Source: Planctomycetota bacterium (GTDB lineage: Bacteria > Planctomycetota > Planctomycetia > Planctomycetales > Planctomycetaceae). Taken from it: a stretch of DNA of 64,000 nucleotides. The notes under the pieces were generated by a model, which was not told the DNA's origin, searched no databases, and saw only the letters and a program-made list of their open reading frames with translations. Shown piece by piece: positions 18,753 through 28,212 of this stretch (positions are counted from its first letter, which is position 1; every line of letters starts with the position of its first letter). The translations under genes and the position numbers were made by a program. Location of the stretch: assembly GCA_014584345.1 (NCBI GenBank), contig JACTNB010000033.1:1-64000 (forward strand), written 5' to 3'.

Positions 18753-19037
18753 TCACGTTTTCTTGCGGGGTATCAGACCTTTCTGCAGATCTTCGACAAC
18801 GCCCGCCAGCAGTGTGATATCCTGCTTGTTCATGATATGCTCTATACGCGACTCTGGTACCGAAAGTCGTCTTAGCAAATCTGGGATACCTTCCCATTTT
18901 TTTGCGGCCTGCCGGGGAGACGCCAAATACAGACTGGTCACCAGTTCGCTCAGTCGCTGTTCATCGATTTGATCACGATTTTCATAATATCGCTTGATGA
19001 TATTTTTTTGATACCGAGAATATTCCTGTTCCGCCAT
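18753..19037 (-). CDS. small conserved-type protein, function unknown
   Basis: 94 residues. The start is set by a strong Shine-Dalgarno sequence (AAGGAG, 10 bases before the ATG); the frame itself extends further upstream. The product is soluble, helical and charged: MAEQEYSRYQKNIIKRYYEN then a segment on Leu/Ala-rich helices and a C-terminal KKT. No catalytic motif is visible. It is divergent from the luciferase-like gene (139 bases apart). I do not know the family; similar small acidic/basic helical proteins are common in planctomycetes. Confidence 0.72.
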   Translation of the reverse strand: MAEQEYSRYQKNIIKRYYENRDQIDEQRLSELVTSLYLASPRQAAKKWEGIPDLLRRLSVPESRIEHIMNKQDITLLAGVVEDLQKGLIPRKKT

Positions 19038-19176
19038 AACTCTCCTTCCGTTGATCGTAGTGTCTGCTTGTCTGTTCCGGAGTCCGAAATTTCCTTGCGG
19101 GGGGCGAGCCGGACTCGAGAACGTATCTGGCTGCACGCTGTTTCATTCCTTCCGAGCCTGCCACATCGTGAATTCC

Positions 19177-20289
19177 ATGAAGTTTTACTCTGTACATCCC
19201 TGTCCGACCCTTGCCGCGATCGGGCGTCCTCCCGATCGTGAAACCTGGCTCAACCTGTTGGAATTAGTGGAGCCACTCGGTTTCGACGGCATCGCACTTA
19301 CCGATAGTCCCCTGTCGGCCACCCCGAGTCGGATGAGTCCCGCCATATTGGCTGCCATTCTTGCCCGGCGGACGAAACAGGTCAAGCTGATGCTGCAGGG
19401 TACTCCGCTGCCACTGCTTGGCTCTCCCCATGACATGGCACGGGATCTGATGACCTTGAACCTACTCGCCGAGGGACGCCTGATCGTCGGCTTCGGGCTG
19501 GGCAGAGGGACCGACTATGCCACGCGGGGAGTCAATCCCAACGACGCGCTGGCTATGCTCGCCGAGGGACTGGAAGAGCTGGAACGGATCAATCAGGGTC
19601 ACACCCTGCAATCGTATCGGGGAACCTCTGAAAACGCGAGGAATCTGCCACCGGCATCAGCCGCGGAACCTGCCTTGCCGCTGGAATGCTGGATTTCAGG
19701 GAATGGCAGCCGCGAACTGATCGAACTGGCCGCTGCACGCGGACTCTCCTACGCCGGATTCCCACATGTCCACCAGGACCTCTGCCACAATCAGTTCAAA
19801 TGGTTTCGTACGGCCTGCAAAAAGCAAGGCCCCACCTCGGCACCAGGGCACATCGCCTGGCAGGTTCCCGTTTATGTTGCGGAGGACGACGACCGGGCCT
19901 GGGCCGAATTCGAGCCCGTACTGTCCCGCTTTGCTCACTCCCACTTGCAGCCGGCACTCGACGTTCCACCGGGATATATGTCCATCACGGACAAGGCCCG
20001 GCTGGTGAAAATGAAGCCTAAGTTTCTGACGCACGTCTTGGGGCGAGAAGCCCTCTCGGAGGGAGGTTACGCGATCGTCGGCAGCCCGGAATCTGTCCGC
20101 TCTCAGTTACAGAGGCTACTTGAAAAACTCCAGATCGATATCCTGCTGGGAATGTTTCACTTGCCGGAAATGCCACCCGAGCAGTGCCAACGCAACCTGC
20201 AACGGTTTGCCCAAGACGTTCTCCCCGAATTACGGGCACATTTCGGCTCCCCGGATACGACCAGCCCCTCGGGCCAGCAAACAACGTGA
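19177..20289 (+). CDS. LLM-class flavin-dependent oxidoreductase
   Basis: 370 residues, bacterial-luciferase-like TIM barrel. Seen: FDGIALTDSPLSATPSRMSP near the substrate/flavin face, the lines VKLMLQGTPLPLLGSPHDMARDL and GRLIVGFGLGRGTDY typical of LLM proteins, and ECWISGNGSRELIELAAARGL. They use reduced flavin (FMNH2 or F420H2) to oxidise varied organic substrates. The frame opens at 19051 but the Met at 19177 begins the barrel strand properly. An alpha/beta hydrolase follows after 88 bases on the same strand, a pairing that suggests a small degradative operon. Confidence 0.86.
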   Translation: MKFYSVHPCPTLAAIGRPPDRETWLNLLELVEPLGFDGIALTDSPLSATPSRMSPAILAAILARRTKQVKLMLQGTPLPLLGSPHDMARDLMTLNLLAEGRLIVGFGLGRGTDYATRGVNPNDALAMLAEGLEELERINQGHTLQSYRGTSENARNLPPASAAEPALPLECWISGNGSRELIELAAARGLSYAGFPHVHQDLCHNQFKWFRTACKKQGPTSAPGHIAWQVPVYVAEDDDRAWAEFEPVLSRFAHSHLQPALDVPPGYMSITDKARLVKMKPKFLTHVLGREALSEGGYAIVGSPESVRSQLQRLLEKLQIDILLGMFHLPEMPPEQCQRNLQRFAQDVLPELRAHFGSPDTTSPSGQQTT

Positions 20290-20377
20290 ACCAGTGCCGT
20301 TTCGTTTAACCCACTAACAGCCCCGAAAACGTCAGCAAGCCTCTTAACGCCAGATAAGCCACACCATCGAGACATTC

Positions 20378-21163
20378 ATGTCATGTGAACCCGAAACACA
20401 TTACCTGCAAATTTCCGGTCGTAAAACCCAGGTGACACGGGGAGGGCAGGGCCCCCCGCTGCTCTATCTGCACAGTGCCGGGGGCGAAACGGAATGGACG
20501 CGCTTCCACGCGAAACTCGCCGAGCATTTCACGCTGATTCTTCCCGCGCATCCCGGATTCGATGGCTCCGAGGGACTCGGAGCTGGCGCCAGCATCGACG
20601 ACTTCGCCTGGCATTACGTCGATTTGCTCGAGGAACTGCAACTCGAACAGGTCCCGGTCGTGGGGTTTTCCCTGGGGGGCTGGACAGGCATGGAACTGGC
20701 GATTCGACGGCCCGAAAAGGTCTCGAAACTGGTACTGGTCAATTCCGCGGGAATCTATCTCGAGGCTGCTCCCATCGCGGAACTTTTTATCGACGATCTC
20801 GATACCCTGCGACAGCGGCTCTATTTCGACCCCCTGGGGCCTGCCGTGGCGGAATCGATGCCGCAATCGCTCAACGATCCCCGCATTCTGCAATGGATGC
20901 AGGCCAGTGCCGCAACCGCCCGCGTGGCGTGGCATCCCTACCTGCATAATCCGAAGCTGCCTATGCATCTTAAACGGATTCCCTGCCCCACGCGGATTCT
21001 CTGGGGGAGGCACGATCGTCTCATCCCCTTGGCCGTGGGGGAGTTCCTGGCGAGCCGAATCCCACACGCCACTCTCGAAATTTTCGAGGAAACAGGACAT
21101 ATGCTCCCCTTCGAACAATCCGAGCGATTCGTTCGTAGCACGCAAGAATTTGTCTTGGGTTAG
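20378..21163 (+). CDS. alpha/beta hydrolase
   Basis: 261 residues, alpha/beta-hydrolase fold. The nucleophile elbow is VVGFSLGGWTG (about 90-100, Ser in G-F-S-L-G). The oxyanion strand LLYLHSAGG, the acid region RILWGRHDRLIP (Asp) and the His in EETGHMLPFEQSERF complete the usual triad. It resembles the meta-cleavage-product hydrolase group, so it may hydrolyse a ring-cleavage or ester product. It sits between the luciferase-like oxidoreductase and the kinase fusion gene (19 bases before the latter), so all three are likely cotranscribed. Confidence 0.87.
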   Translation: MSCEPETHYLQISGRKTQVTRGGQGPPLLYLHSAGGETEWTRFHAKLAEHFTLILPAHPGFDGSEGLGAGASIDDFAWHYVDLLEELQLEQVPVVGFSLGGWTGMELAIRRPEKVSKLVLVNSAGIYLEAAPIAELFIDDLDTLRQRLYFDPLGPAVAESMPQSLNDPRILQWMQASAATARVAWHPYLHNPKLPMHLKRIPCPTRILWGRHDRLIPLAVGEFLASRIPHATLEIFEETGHMLPFEQSERFVRSTQEFVLG

Positions 21164-21181
21164 CCTCGTCTGGAGTTTTGC

Positions 21182-22732
21182 ATGCAACCGGAATCTCTGC
21201 CCCCCGGCATTCGATCGCTGACACGTCCCGAGGCTTATCCCCATTCCGCCACGAATATACACTGGCACGAAACCCACATTTCCTGGGTTTTTCTGGCCGG
21301 GGAATTTGCCTACAAAATCAAAAAGCCCGTGAACCTGGGTTTTGTGGATTTCACCACGCTGCAACGCCGCGAGCATTTCTGCCGGGAGGAACTGCGGCTG
21401 AACACAAGGCTCGCCCCGGAACTGTACCTGGATGTGGTCCCCATCACCGGAACAGACACGGAATGGCGGATTTCCGGTAGCCTCGATCCTGGCGCTATGC
21501 CCCTCGAATTCGCCGTGAAAATGCAGCGATTCCCCGAGGATTCCCTGTTAAGCAATCCCGACACGCGCTCTCGTTTGAAGGCAGCACATTTTCGACAACT
21601 GGCCCGCGACGTGGCCCGCTTCCACCTCGAAGCCACACCCGCGGATGCCTCGGCCTCCTGGGGAGATCCCGCGAAAATTCACAAGGTGGTTCTGGATAAC
21701 TTCCCGGAAATCGAACGCTATCCCCTGACATCCCTCCACAAGCAGCAACTCGATCATCTTGAGGCGTGGCTGAATCAGAAGGCGAGAGAAGCGCGGGAAC
21801 TGCAACGTGCCCGCGCGGCGGCCGGGGTCATTCGCGAGGGGCACGGCGACATGCATCTCCAGAACATGATTCTGCGCGACGATCGTATTCGCGTGTTCGA
21901 CTGCATCGAATTCAACAACGCCTTCCGCTGGATCGATCCCATCAACGAAATTGCTTTTATCACGATGGATCTGCAGGATCGAGGGCTGTCAGGCTGGGCG
22001 CATGTCTTTCTGGCCGAATACCTGCAACAAACCGGTGATTTCGCGGGCTTGGCCCTGTTCAACTATTACCAGGTCTATCGCGCGCTGGTCCGCGCGAAGG
22101 TGAATGCCATCCGTTTTCTGCAAACCACCGATCCCCGGGAACGGCAAGAGATTGAAACGGAATTGTACCGGTATCTCGATCTGGCCACCCGGATCACGGC
22201 TCCCCCCGCTCCCTTTCTGGCGATTACCTGCGGGTTTTCGGGCAGCGGCAAATCAACACTCGCTGCCGCGCTGGTCGAACAGACCGGCGTGCTCTGGCTC
22301 CGTTCGGATGTGGAACGGAAACGGATTTACGAAAACTGGCCTGCGTTGGCGCCGCCTTCCCCGCCCGTCGCGCCGCTGCCAACCGAACCCTACAGCACCG
22401 AGGGGATTGAAACGGTGTACGCACGCCTCCTCCTGCTGGCGGAACTCATTTTGAAAACAGGGCATGCGGTCATCGTGGATGCCACGTTCCTCAAACGAGA
22501 TCAACGACATCGCTTTCAGAAATTAGCACAAAATCGGCAGTGCCCCTTTCGCATTTATTACCTGGATTCCCAGGAGTCCTTGCTGAGAGACAGAATCGCC
22601 GCGCGCACCGCCGCCGCGGATAATGTCTCCGACGCGACTGACGAAGTCCTGGAGCAACAACGGCGGGAGTTCGAGGATTTCACCACGCAAGAGCATTCTT
22701 TTCTGGCATCTGCCTCGCCCCAGGAGCCTTGA
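21182..22732 (+). CDS. APH-fold phosphotransferase / P-loop kinase fusion
   Basis: 516 residues, two kinase modules. N-terminal half: aminoglycoside-phosphotransferase-like, with catalytic HGDMHLQN (221-228) and metal-binding FDCIEF (239-244). C-terminal half: P-loop kinase, Walker A GFSGSGKST (351-359), then LRSDVERKRIY and DATFLKRDQRHRF typical of the AAA_33/zeta-like small-molecule kinases. This combination is a recurrent bacterial family of unknown substrate. It begins 19 bases after the alpha/beta hydrolase. It is not evidence for antibiotic resistance, since the APH fold also phosphorylates sugars and choline. Confidence 0.87.
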   Translation: MQPESLPPGIRSLTRPEAYPHSATNIHWHETHISWVFLAGEFAYKIKKPVNLGFVDFTTLQRREHFCREELRLNTRLAPELYLDVVPITGTDTEWRISGSLDPGAMPLEFAVKMQRFPEDSLLSNPDTRSRLKAAHFRQLARDVARFHLEATPADASASWGDPAKIHKVVLDNFPEIERYPLTSLHKQQLDHLEAWLNQKAREARELQRARAAAGVIREGHGDMHLQNMILRDDRIRVFDCIEFNNAFRWIDPINEIAFITMDLQDRGLSGWAHVFLAEYLQQTGDFAGLALFNYYQVYRALVRAKVNAIRFLQTTDPRERQEIETELYRYLDLATRITAPPAPFLAITCGFSGSGKSTLAAALVEQTGVLWLRSDVERKRIYENWPALAPPSPPVAPLPTEPYSTEGIETVYARLLLLAELILKTGHAVIVDATFLKRDQRHRFQKLAQNRQCPFRIYYLDSQESLLRDRIAARTAAADNVSDATDEVLEQQRREFEDFTTQEHSFLASASPQEP

Positions 22733-22963
22733 CCGCCTCGATTCCCGAGCAACGCATCAATTTACCGCACAAGAATTTACGGCGACCAAGCGGTCTCTCC
22801 AGGCATTCCCCCTTGACCAAACTCGCGGAATTGAGACAATTCGCGTCTGAGTTCAGCGACAGGCGAGCGAGACTTTACCGAACAATCGTCTCCACCCGGC
22901 GGAAGAATTTGTTCCCCCCCCAGGGCTGCCTTCGGTCACAACGTCAGGGATGACAAGGGATAC

Positions 22964-24490
22964 ATGTCTGCATTCCGTTTTGGGCCAGCTTCGAGCTGGC
23001 ATTCGCTCCGGCAACTGATTCCCTCTGCAAGTTATGTGAATTGCGGCAACATCTCCTTTCGAGAAGTCGCCACACATGCGGAACACTGCGGCCCCGGTGT
23101 GCTGTTTGTCCCACTTGCAGGCAGCCTGCACCTGCAGGCCGAGTTTCTAAAGTCTGCCGCACAGCGGGGTGTTAGCGGCATATTGACCGATTTTCCCCTG
23201 CCAGACCTGCCGGTGCCCCAAGGTATTGTCCGCGATGTTCGACATGCTCATGGCTGGCTTGTTCATGGCATGGCCCAGTATCCCTCGAAACAACTGGAGA
23301 CCGTGGGGGTCACCGGGACAAATGGCAAGACGACCATCACCTGGATGCTGCGCTCCATCTGGAAAGCAGCGGGCATCCAGGCCGGTTTGCTGGGGACTAT
23401 CGAGTACGACGACGGCGTCCTGCCCCCCTCATCGGCCACACTGACGACCCCCGCCGCCGCCACCTTGGCCGAATGGATGCAGCGCATGGTACGCCAGGGA
23501 ACATCCCGACTGGCAATGGAAGTCTCTAGTCATGCCCTGCAGCAACAGCGACTGGCGGGGGTTGCCCTGGCGGCAGCGGTATTTACGAACGTAACCCAGG
23601 ACCATCTCGATTATCACGGCACCTTCGAGGCCTATCTGGCAGCCAAGTTACGCCTGCTTGATTATCTCAAACCCGGCGCCCCCGTGGTCCTGAACGGGGA
23701 CGATCCCACCCTTCGTGGGATACTGACGGATATCCAGGAAAATTATCCGTGCAGGACAGTCGGATTTACTCCCGAAAACGACGTCCGAATCCACGTCAAG
23801 GAACTCCGTTTGAATGGGAGCACCTTTGAAATTCACGCAGCGGACTTTAGTCTGCTACTCGAAATTCCCGTTCCCGGGGCTCACAACCTGATGAATGCGG
23901 CTCTGGCAGCGACGCTTGCCTGCGAACTCGGGCTCTCTTCGGCGGCCATTCAACAAGGCCTCCGTTGGCTGGCTCCTCCTCCCGGACGCATGCAACGTGT
24001 TTCGAGGGAGGAATGCCCATTCGATTGCTTCGTCGATTATGCCCACACTCCCGATGCCATTCGGCAGGTGCTCTCCTCCCTAAGACCGCTGGTCACGGGC
24101 CGCTTGATTTGCGTGTTCGGAGCCGGGGGGGGCCGCGATCGGGAAAAACGTCCGGAAATGGCACGGGCGGCACTGCTTGCCGATCTGATTGTGCTGACGT
24201 CGGACAATTCCCGAAACGAACCGACTGAGCAGATACTGCGAGATATCACTGCGGGATTTCCAGCCTCGCGAACACCCGACCGGATTGCTCAGGACCGGGC
24301 GGAGGCCATTGATTGGGCCATTCAGCAGGCCCAGCCTGGCGATTGTGTGTTGATACTGGGCAAGGGGCACGAGACAGGGCAACAAATTGGCCTGGAAACC
24401 ATTGAATTCAATGATGTCCAGCAGACACAAGCGTCGATAGACAGACATAATTCGCTTCATTCCTGCTTGCCCAAGCGAATCAGTGCCTGA
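22964..24490 (+). CDS. murE: UDP-MurNAc-tripeptide synthetase
   Basis: 508 residues, Mur ligase family; adds the third amino acid to UDP-MurNAc-L-Ala-D-Glu in the cytoplasm. Walker-type site GTNGKTT (118-124), carbamylated-Lys/metal region around TSRLAMEVSSHALQQ, and DYAHTPDAIRQVL are in place. The third-residue selector, DNPR in diaminopimelate enzymes, reads DNSR here (414-417), keeping Asp, Asn and Arg with Pro replaced by Ser. I still expect diaminopimelate as substrate. murF follows; other division and wall genes are absent nearby. Confidence 0.93.
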   Translation: MSAFRFGPASSWHSLRQLIPSASYVNCGNISFREVATHAEHCGPGVLFVPLAGSLHLQAEFLKSAAQRGVSGILTDFPLPDLPVPQGIVRDVRHAHGWLVHGMAQYPSKQLETVGVTGTNGKTTITWMLRSIWKAAGIQAGLLGTIEYDDGVLPPSSATLTTPAAATLAEWMQRMVRQGTSRLAMEVSSHALQQQRLAGVALAAAVFTNVTQDHLDYHGTFEAYLAAKLRLLDYLKPGAPVVLNGDDPTLRGILTDIQENYPCRTVGFTPENDVRIHVKELRLNGSTFEIHAADFSLLLEIPVPGAHNLMNAALAATLACELGLSSAAIQQGLRWLAPPPGRMQRVSREECPFDCFVDYAHTPDAIRQVLSSLRPLVTGRLICVFGAGGGRDREKRPEMARAALLADLIVLTSDNSRNEPTEQILRDITAGFPASRTPDRIAQDRAEAIDWAIQQAQPGDCVLILGKGHETGQQIGLETIEFNDVQQTQASIDRHNSLHSCLPKRISA

Positions 24491-24530
24491 ATCCTGATTG
24501 AAACGATTCCCGACCCACCACGGCCCGCTG

Positions 24531-25955
24531 ATGAACTTCATGACGCTGCAGCAACTGGCGGATATTCTGGAAGGCAAACTCGTTTGCTCCTCCGCCGAGC
24601 CCGCATGGGCTACCACTTACAGCGACAACAGTATTGACACGCGCACCCTGCAACGGGGCGATCTGTTCTGGGCCTTGCCGGGTACCAAGGCCGACGGGCA
24701 CGACTTCGTCCCGCAGGCCTTCCTGAGCGGTGCCTCTTCAGCCGTTGTTTCCCGCCTGGAACCCTCCTCCCCCGGAGGGCCGGTGGTTCTGGTTCCCGAT
24801 GTGGCAGCCGCCTTGACCCGACTGGCTTCCTGGCATCGAAAATATCAGGACGCCTTGCTGATTGGGGTGACCGGCAGCGTGGGCAAAACCACCACCCGGG
24901 AAATGTTGCATCAGGTACTGGCCCAGCGATTTTCGGGCATGCAAAGCCCTGCCAACTACAACAATCGTCTGGGCGTACCCTTGAGCTTGTTGCGCCTGGA
25001 ATCAGAACACGAATACGGCGTGCTGGAACTGGCGGCCTCCGCCACGGGTGAAATTGCCGCGCTGTCGCAACTGGTGGCCCCCGAAGTAGGCGTGATCACG
25101 CATATCGCGCCGGCGCACCTGGATGGTTTTGGCACGCTCGACCAAATCGCAAACACCAAGGCGGAGTTATTCGCCGCCTTGCCCGCCACGGGGTTTGCCG
25201 TAATCCCCGAGGAATTCGCCTCCCAGCCCGCGGTGCGCCGTGCCGTCTCCTGCCGTCTGCTGAAAACGGGACTGGGAAATGACTGTGATATTCAGGCCCA
25301 TGGGGTCAGCCAGAGCGAAGGGATCTTGCGATTCATTGTCGATCGCCAGCACTATGCCTTGAATGTTCCCGGAAGACACTTTCTCTCCTCCGCGCTGATC
25401 TGCCTGGCAATAGCCCGCGAGTTCGGTATGACGCCCACGGAAGTCCAGGCGGGATTCCAGAAATTTCGGCCTTTGCCCGGTCGCGGCCGGGTTCTTCGCA
25501 TAGGCCACTGGACCGTTGTTGACGATACTTACAATGCCAGCCCCGTTGCAGTGCAGGCCGGACTGCGGATGCTGACAGGCTTGCCTGTTCCCGGGCCACG
25601 GATTGCCGTGCTCGGGGATATGCTTTGCCTGGGGGATCAGACGGCCTATCATCATCGGCGAATCGGTCGCGACATCTCCCGGGCAGGCGTGGATTACCTG
25701 GTGACCTTGGGCCAGGCCGCTCACGATTACGCTTCGGGAGCCTTACAGGGGGGGATGAGTGCCTCCCGCATTGCCGTCTTTCAGGACCTCGAACAACTGC
25801 AGCACATTCTTGGTCTGTGGCTGACGCCAGGTGCCGCCCTGCTGCTGAAAGGCTCGCGAAAAATGCAACTCGACCGCCTGATCCCCTGGTTGGAAAGGGA
25901 ATCGACCCAGGTAGCCACCCTCCAGACGCCCGCTTTCCTGAAACGGGCAGGCTGA
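24531..25955 (+). CDS. murF: UDP-MurNAc-tripeptide-D-Ala-D-Ala ligase
   Basis: 474 residues from the Met chosen (41 bases after murE). Joins the D-Ala-D-Ala dipeptide to UDP-MurNAc-tripeptide, completing the cytoplasmic wall precursor. ATP loop GVTGSVGKTTTREML (112-126), the central-domain segment NYNNRLGVPLSLLRL, and the C-terminal-domain DDTYNASP segment are present. An upstream frame extension (from 24498) is less likely because it overlaps no conserved sequence. The murE-murF pair is a remnant of a wall-synthesis cluster. Confidence 0.93.
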   Translation: MNFMTLQQLADILEGKLVCSSAEPAWATTYSDNSIDTRTLQRGDLFWALPGTKADGHDFVPQAFLSGASSAVVSRLEPSSPGGPVVLVPDVAAALTRLASWHRKYQDALLIGVTGSVGKTTTREMLHQVLAQRFSGMQSPANYNNRLGVPLSLLRLESEHEYGVLELAASATGEIAALSQLVAPEVGVITHIAPAHLDGFGTLDQIANTKAELFAALPATGFAVIPEEFASQPAVRRAVSCRLLKTGLGNDCDIQAHGVSQSEGILRFIVDRQHYALNVPGRHFLSSALICLAIAREFGMTPTEVQAGFQKFRPLPGRGRVLRIGHWTVVDDTYNASPVAVQAGLRMLTGLPVPGPRIAVLGDMLCLGDQTAYHHRRIGRDISRAGVDYLVTLGQAAHDYASGALQGGMSASRIAVFQDLEQLQHILGLWLTPGAALLLKGSRKMQLDRLIPWLERESTQVATLQTPAFLKRAG

Positions 25956-26031
25956 CGGGAAACGAGCCCGGATTCCGACCACAGCGTCACGGCGTGTATG
26001 GCTCTGTGCGGTTCGAGGGACAACGATTGCC

Positions 26032-26382
26032 TCAGGGTTTTTGTTCGCTGGCAAGCGGGTATTCGGTAAGCGGAATTCGCGCGTGCACCACTTCGCGCAA
26101 GCGTACCCAGGCCGCGGTCACGCGTTGCTCGCGCTGACGCTGTTCCTCGGGGGGCAGCGGTGAATTGGACAACGGACCGACCTGCGCGGGGGGCGTGAAT
26201 TTTTCGTGCACGATGTACCGTGCCAGTTCCAGGTCGCAGCGTAAATGCCGTTCGGGCGCGCTGAACAATGCGTGCAAGGGGACTTCCCCCAGAACATAAC
26301 GCACGTAAAGGGAACTCTCGAGGAGATTTGTCACTGGTTCGCCGCAGATTTCGCAGCGATACCCTTCATCACAGGCTGCCAT
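26032..26382 (-). CDS. small cysteine-pair protein, function unknown
   Basis: 116 residues from the Met at 26382; the frame opens at 26490 but that start would overlap the NagB-like gene and lead with low-quality sequence. It begins MAACDEGYRCEICGEPV, a CxxC pair resembling half a zinc ribbon, followed by a region on helices (LYVRYVLGEVPLHALF, HLRCDLELARYIV) and a Pro/Gln-rich linker. I do not recognise the family and cannot assign a role. It follows the NagB-like gene on the same strand by 88 bases, so it may be cotranscribed. Confidence 0.68.
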   Translation of the reverse strand: MAACDEGYRCEICGEPVTNLLESSLYVRYVLGEVPLHALFSAPERHLRCDLELARYIVHEKFTPPAQVGPLSNSPLPPEEQRQREQRVTAAWVRLREVVHARIPLTEYPLASEQKP

Positions 26383-26470
26383 CGCTGGCCATGCTTTCGT
26401 TGGCTTGCCCGTCCCCTCCGTCGAATTGGCAGAGGGGCCGGGCAGGTTCCATTGAAGTCCATTACGAAGC

Positions 26471-27421
26471 TCAATTGCATTCCGCCACAAGCGGACCGGC
26501 CAGTTCTTCCAGGTAGAACAAGCGACCTTTTTGCTTCGTCATGTAGGTCGAGGGGATCCAGGGGGTCGGTTCGTGCTGCAGCGACATCCACATGCTCAGT
26601 CCCTGCCATTGCATGCCACGACTAAAGATCCCGTCTGCTCCTCCAATGATCTGGTCGGCATTGGCGAACAGGGCGGGCCCAATCGTGTTGGCCCGCGCGG
26701 GAACCAGCGTGGTTCGGCTCTTGAAGCTGGTAATCGCATTCTGCTCGATGGTCAGGGGATGCAACTTGGCGGCGATGCGATGCGTCTGGGCCAGCCATTC
26801 CGCTTCGCTGGCATATTCTCCCGCGAATTGAGGCTCCCAGAAGGCAATGTGACAAACCCGCCCGATGCCAAAGACCACCACCAGTTCCGCCCCTTTCGCG
26901 CGCAGTCCGCCGATTTTATCCCCGTAGGTGGGGAGCACGTCCTTCAGCGCGAAGTGACGTTGCGATTCCGGTACGGTCAGTTTGCCCAGGGGACCATAAA
27001 ATGCCTGCTCCATCGCGTATTGAAAAGCGCCCGGATTCGTGGCGGGAAGCGTGTTCCCCTCGGCGTCGCTCCATTCGTCCATGTTAAAGCCGTATACGTG
27101 CTGGCAATCGACATTCCATTCCTTCAAGAAGTACACTGCCCAGCGATACATGCCCATCGGTCCCACCGGCAGAATGAAAATCAGTTTTTTGCCAGCATCC
27201 TTGCCCCGCTTGATGGTCATGGCAATTTCGTGCCCCATGTAGGTGTCGAAATCTCCTACGGACTGACACGTGACAGGTTGGAATTCCGGGTGCCACCACT
27301 CTCGGCGGCGGGCCAGACTCGACGGATCGTCCCCCACGCAACTATCGATCTTCGCCAAATCCCAACCGGCCGGGAAAAAGTTTTCCAACAGCGAACCTGC
27401 CAGTGTGCTCGGTAAATCCAT
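26471..27421 (-). CDS. divergent NagB-like sugar-phosphate isomerase/deaminase
   Basis: 316 residues, NagB/RpiA/SIS-like fold. Seen: strand GKKLIFILPVGPMGMY, FNMDEWSD (112-119) matching the catalytic-Asp motif, and GIGRVCHIAFWEP (185-197). Against classical NagB (GNDGHIAFNEP), the Asp-Gly before His is Val-Cys, while His and Glu are kept. Loss of that Asp means activity on glucosamine-6-phosphate is not guaranteed; it may isomerise another amino-sugar or sugar phosphate. Length is about 50 residues above NagB. Related deaminase-like proteins are common in planctomycetes. The real nagB is at 5.5 kb. Confidence 0.75.
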   Translation of the reverse strand: MDLPSTLAGSLLENFFPAGWDLAKIDSCVGDDPSSLARRREWWHPEFQPVTCQSVGDFDTYMGHEIAMTIKRGKDAGKKLIFILPVGPMGMYRWAVYFLKEWNVDCQHVYGFNMDEWSDAEGNTLPATNPGAFQYAMEQAFYGPLGKLTVPESQRHFALKDVLPTYGDKIGGLRAKGAELVVVFGIGRVCHIAFWEPQFAGEYASEAEWLAQTHRIAAKLHPLTIEQNAITSFKSRTTLVPARANTIGPALFANADQIIGGADGIFSRGMQWQGLSMWMSLQHEPTPWIPSTYMTKQKGRLFYLEELAGPLVAECN

Positions 27422-28212
27422 GAGAGACTCCTTGTTGAATGTCCGCGGAAATCAGATCTAAAAAATGGACCGGTGCACGTTTGACGCGGCCGCCAGGAAA
27501 ATTGCTTCCCGCTGGGCCGCTGTCCATCGTGCCTCGTTACTTGCCTCTGGAGTGTGGAGTATGACAGGATGCAGCACGTTTTTCCGCTGCGAGGAAACGC
27601 ATTCGAATAACGGGGCACTCCTCCTGGGCACCAATCCGCACGGAAGACACCACCTGTCAAATCGGACTCACTCCCTCAATCCCTGTTTTCCATCCATGCT
27701 GCGGGAATATACCGATCCATCGTTGCCTGTATGCTAACTTCCCGCTCGGTCGATACACAATGCAGCGGCGGTCCACACGGCCCTGGGCTTGCGAAAAGGG
27801 AAATCCGTACGTCCGTGAATTTATCGTAGATACGCTGGGCTTACCATGAATATGGTCTCCACCCAGTATTTAAGCCACGGCACTCAGTGCTGAATATTCA
27901 CCCGTAATTCAATCATATCACAACCTTTGTGCGGGCGCATGCCCCGTACGGATGCACGCATTTCTGGTACTTCGGGATTTTTTCCTGCCCATGTTTCGTC
28001 GGCATCATCGGCCCCGAATTGCCTGAATCGGGAAAAACAAATGCAAAAGCATTGATCATTCCGTTCCCGTCGGATTACATTAAGTAAAAGATCCTACCCC
28101 TTGGGGAGTTTCCCGCAGGGAACTTCCCGTGAATGGATTGTGCCCTGATCCCTCCCATGATGACAGTGCCAGCCTGGCACTCCTGCCTGATCGAACTCGG
28201 GGAACACTCGTT
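27422..28212. other. 791-base gene-poor intergenic region
   Basis: A divergent spacer between the NagB-like gene and the RND adaptor gene; no convincing gene. Visible: a two-tier hairpin (CTGGG..CCCAG with inner ACCAT/ATGGT, 27835-27866), a GCACTCAGTGC hairpin (about 27880-27890), and AT-richer sequence before 28213 that likely contains the efflux operon promoter. I cannot name an RNA element here. Confidence 0.4.

Noticed and set aside
21182..22732. Aminoglycoside resistance gene
   Set aside because: The APH fold is shared with many unrelated kinases and the P-loop kinase fusion argues for a metabolic role.
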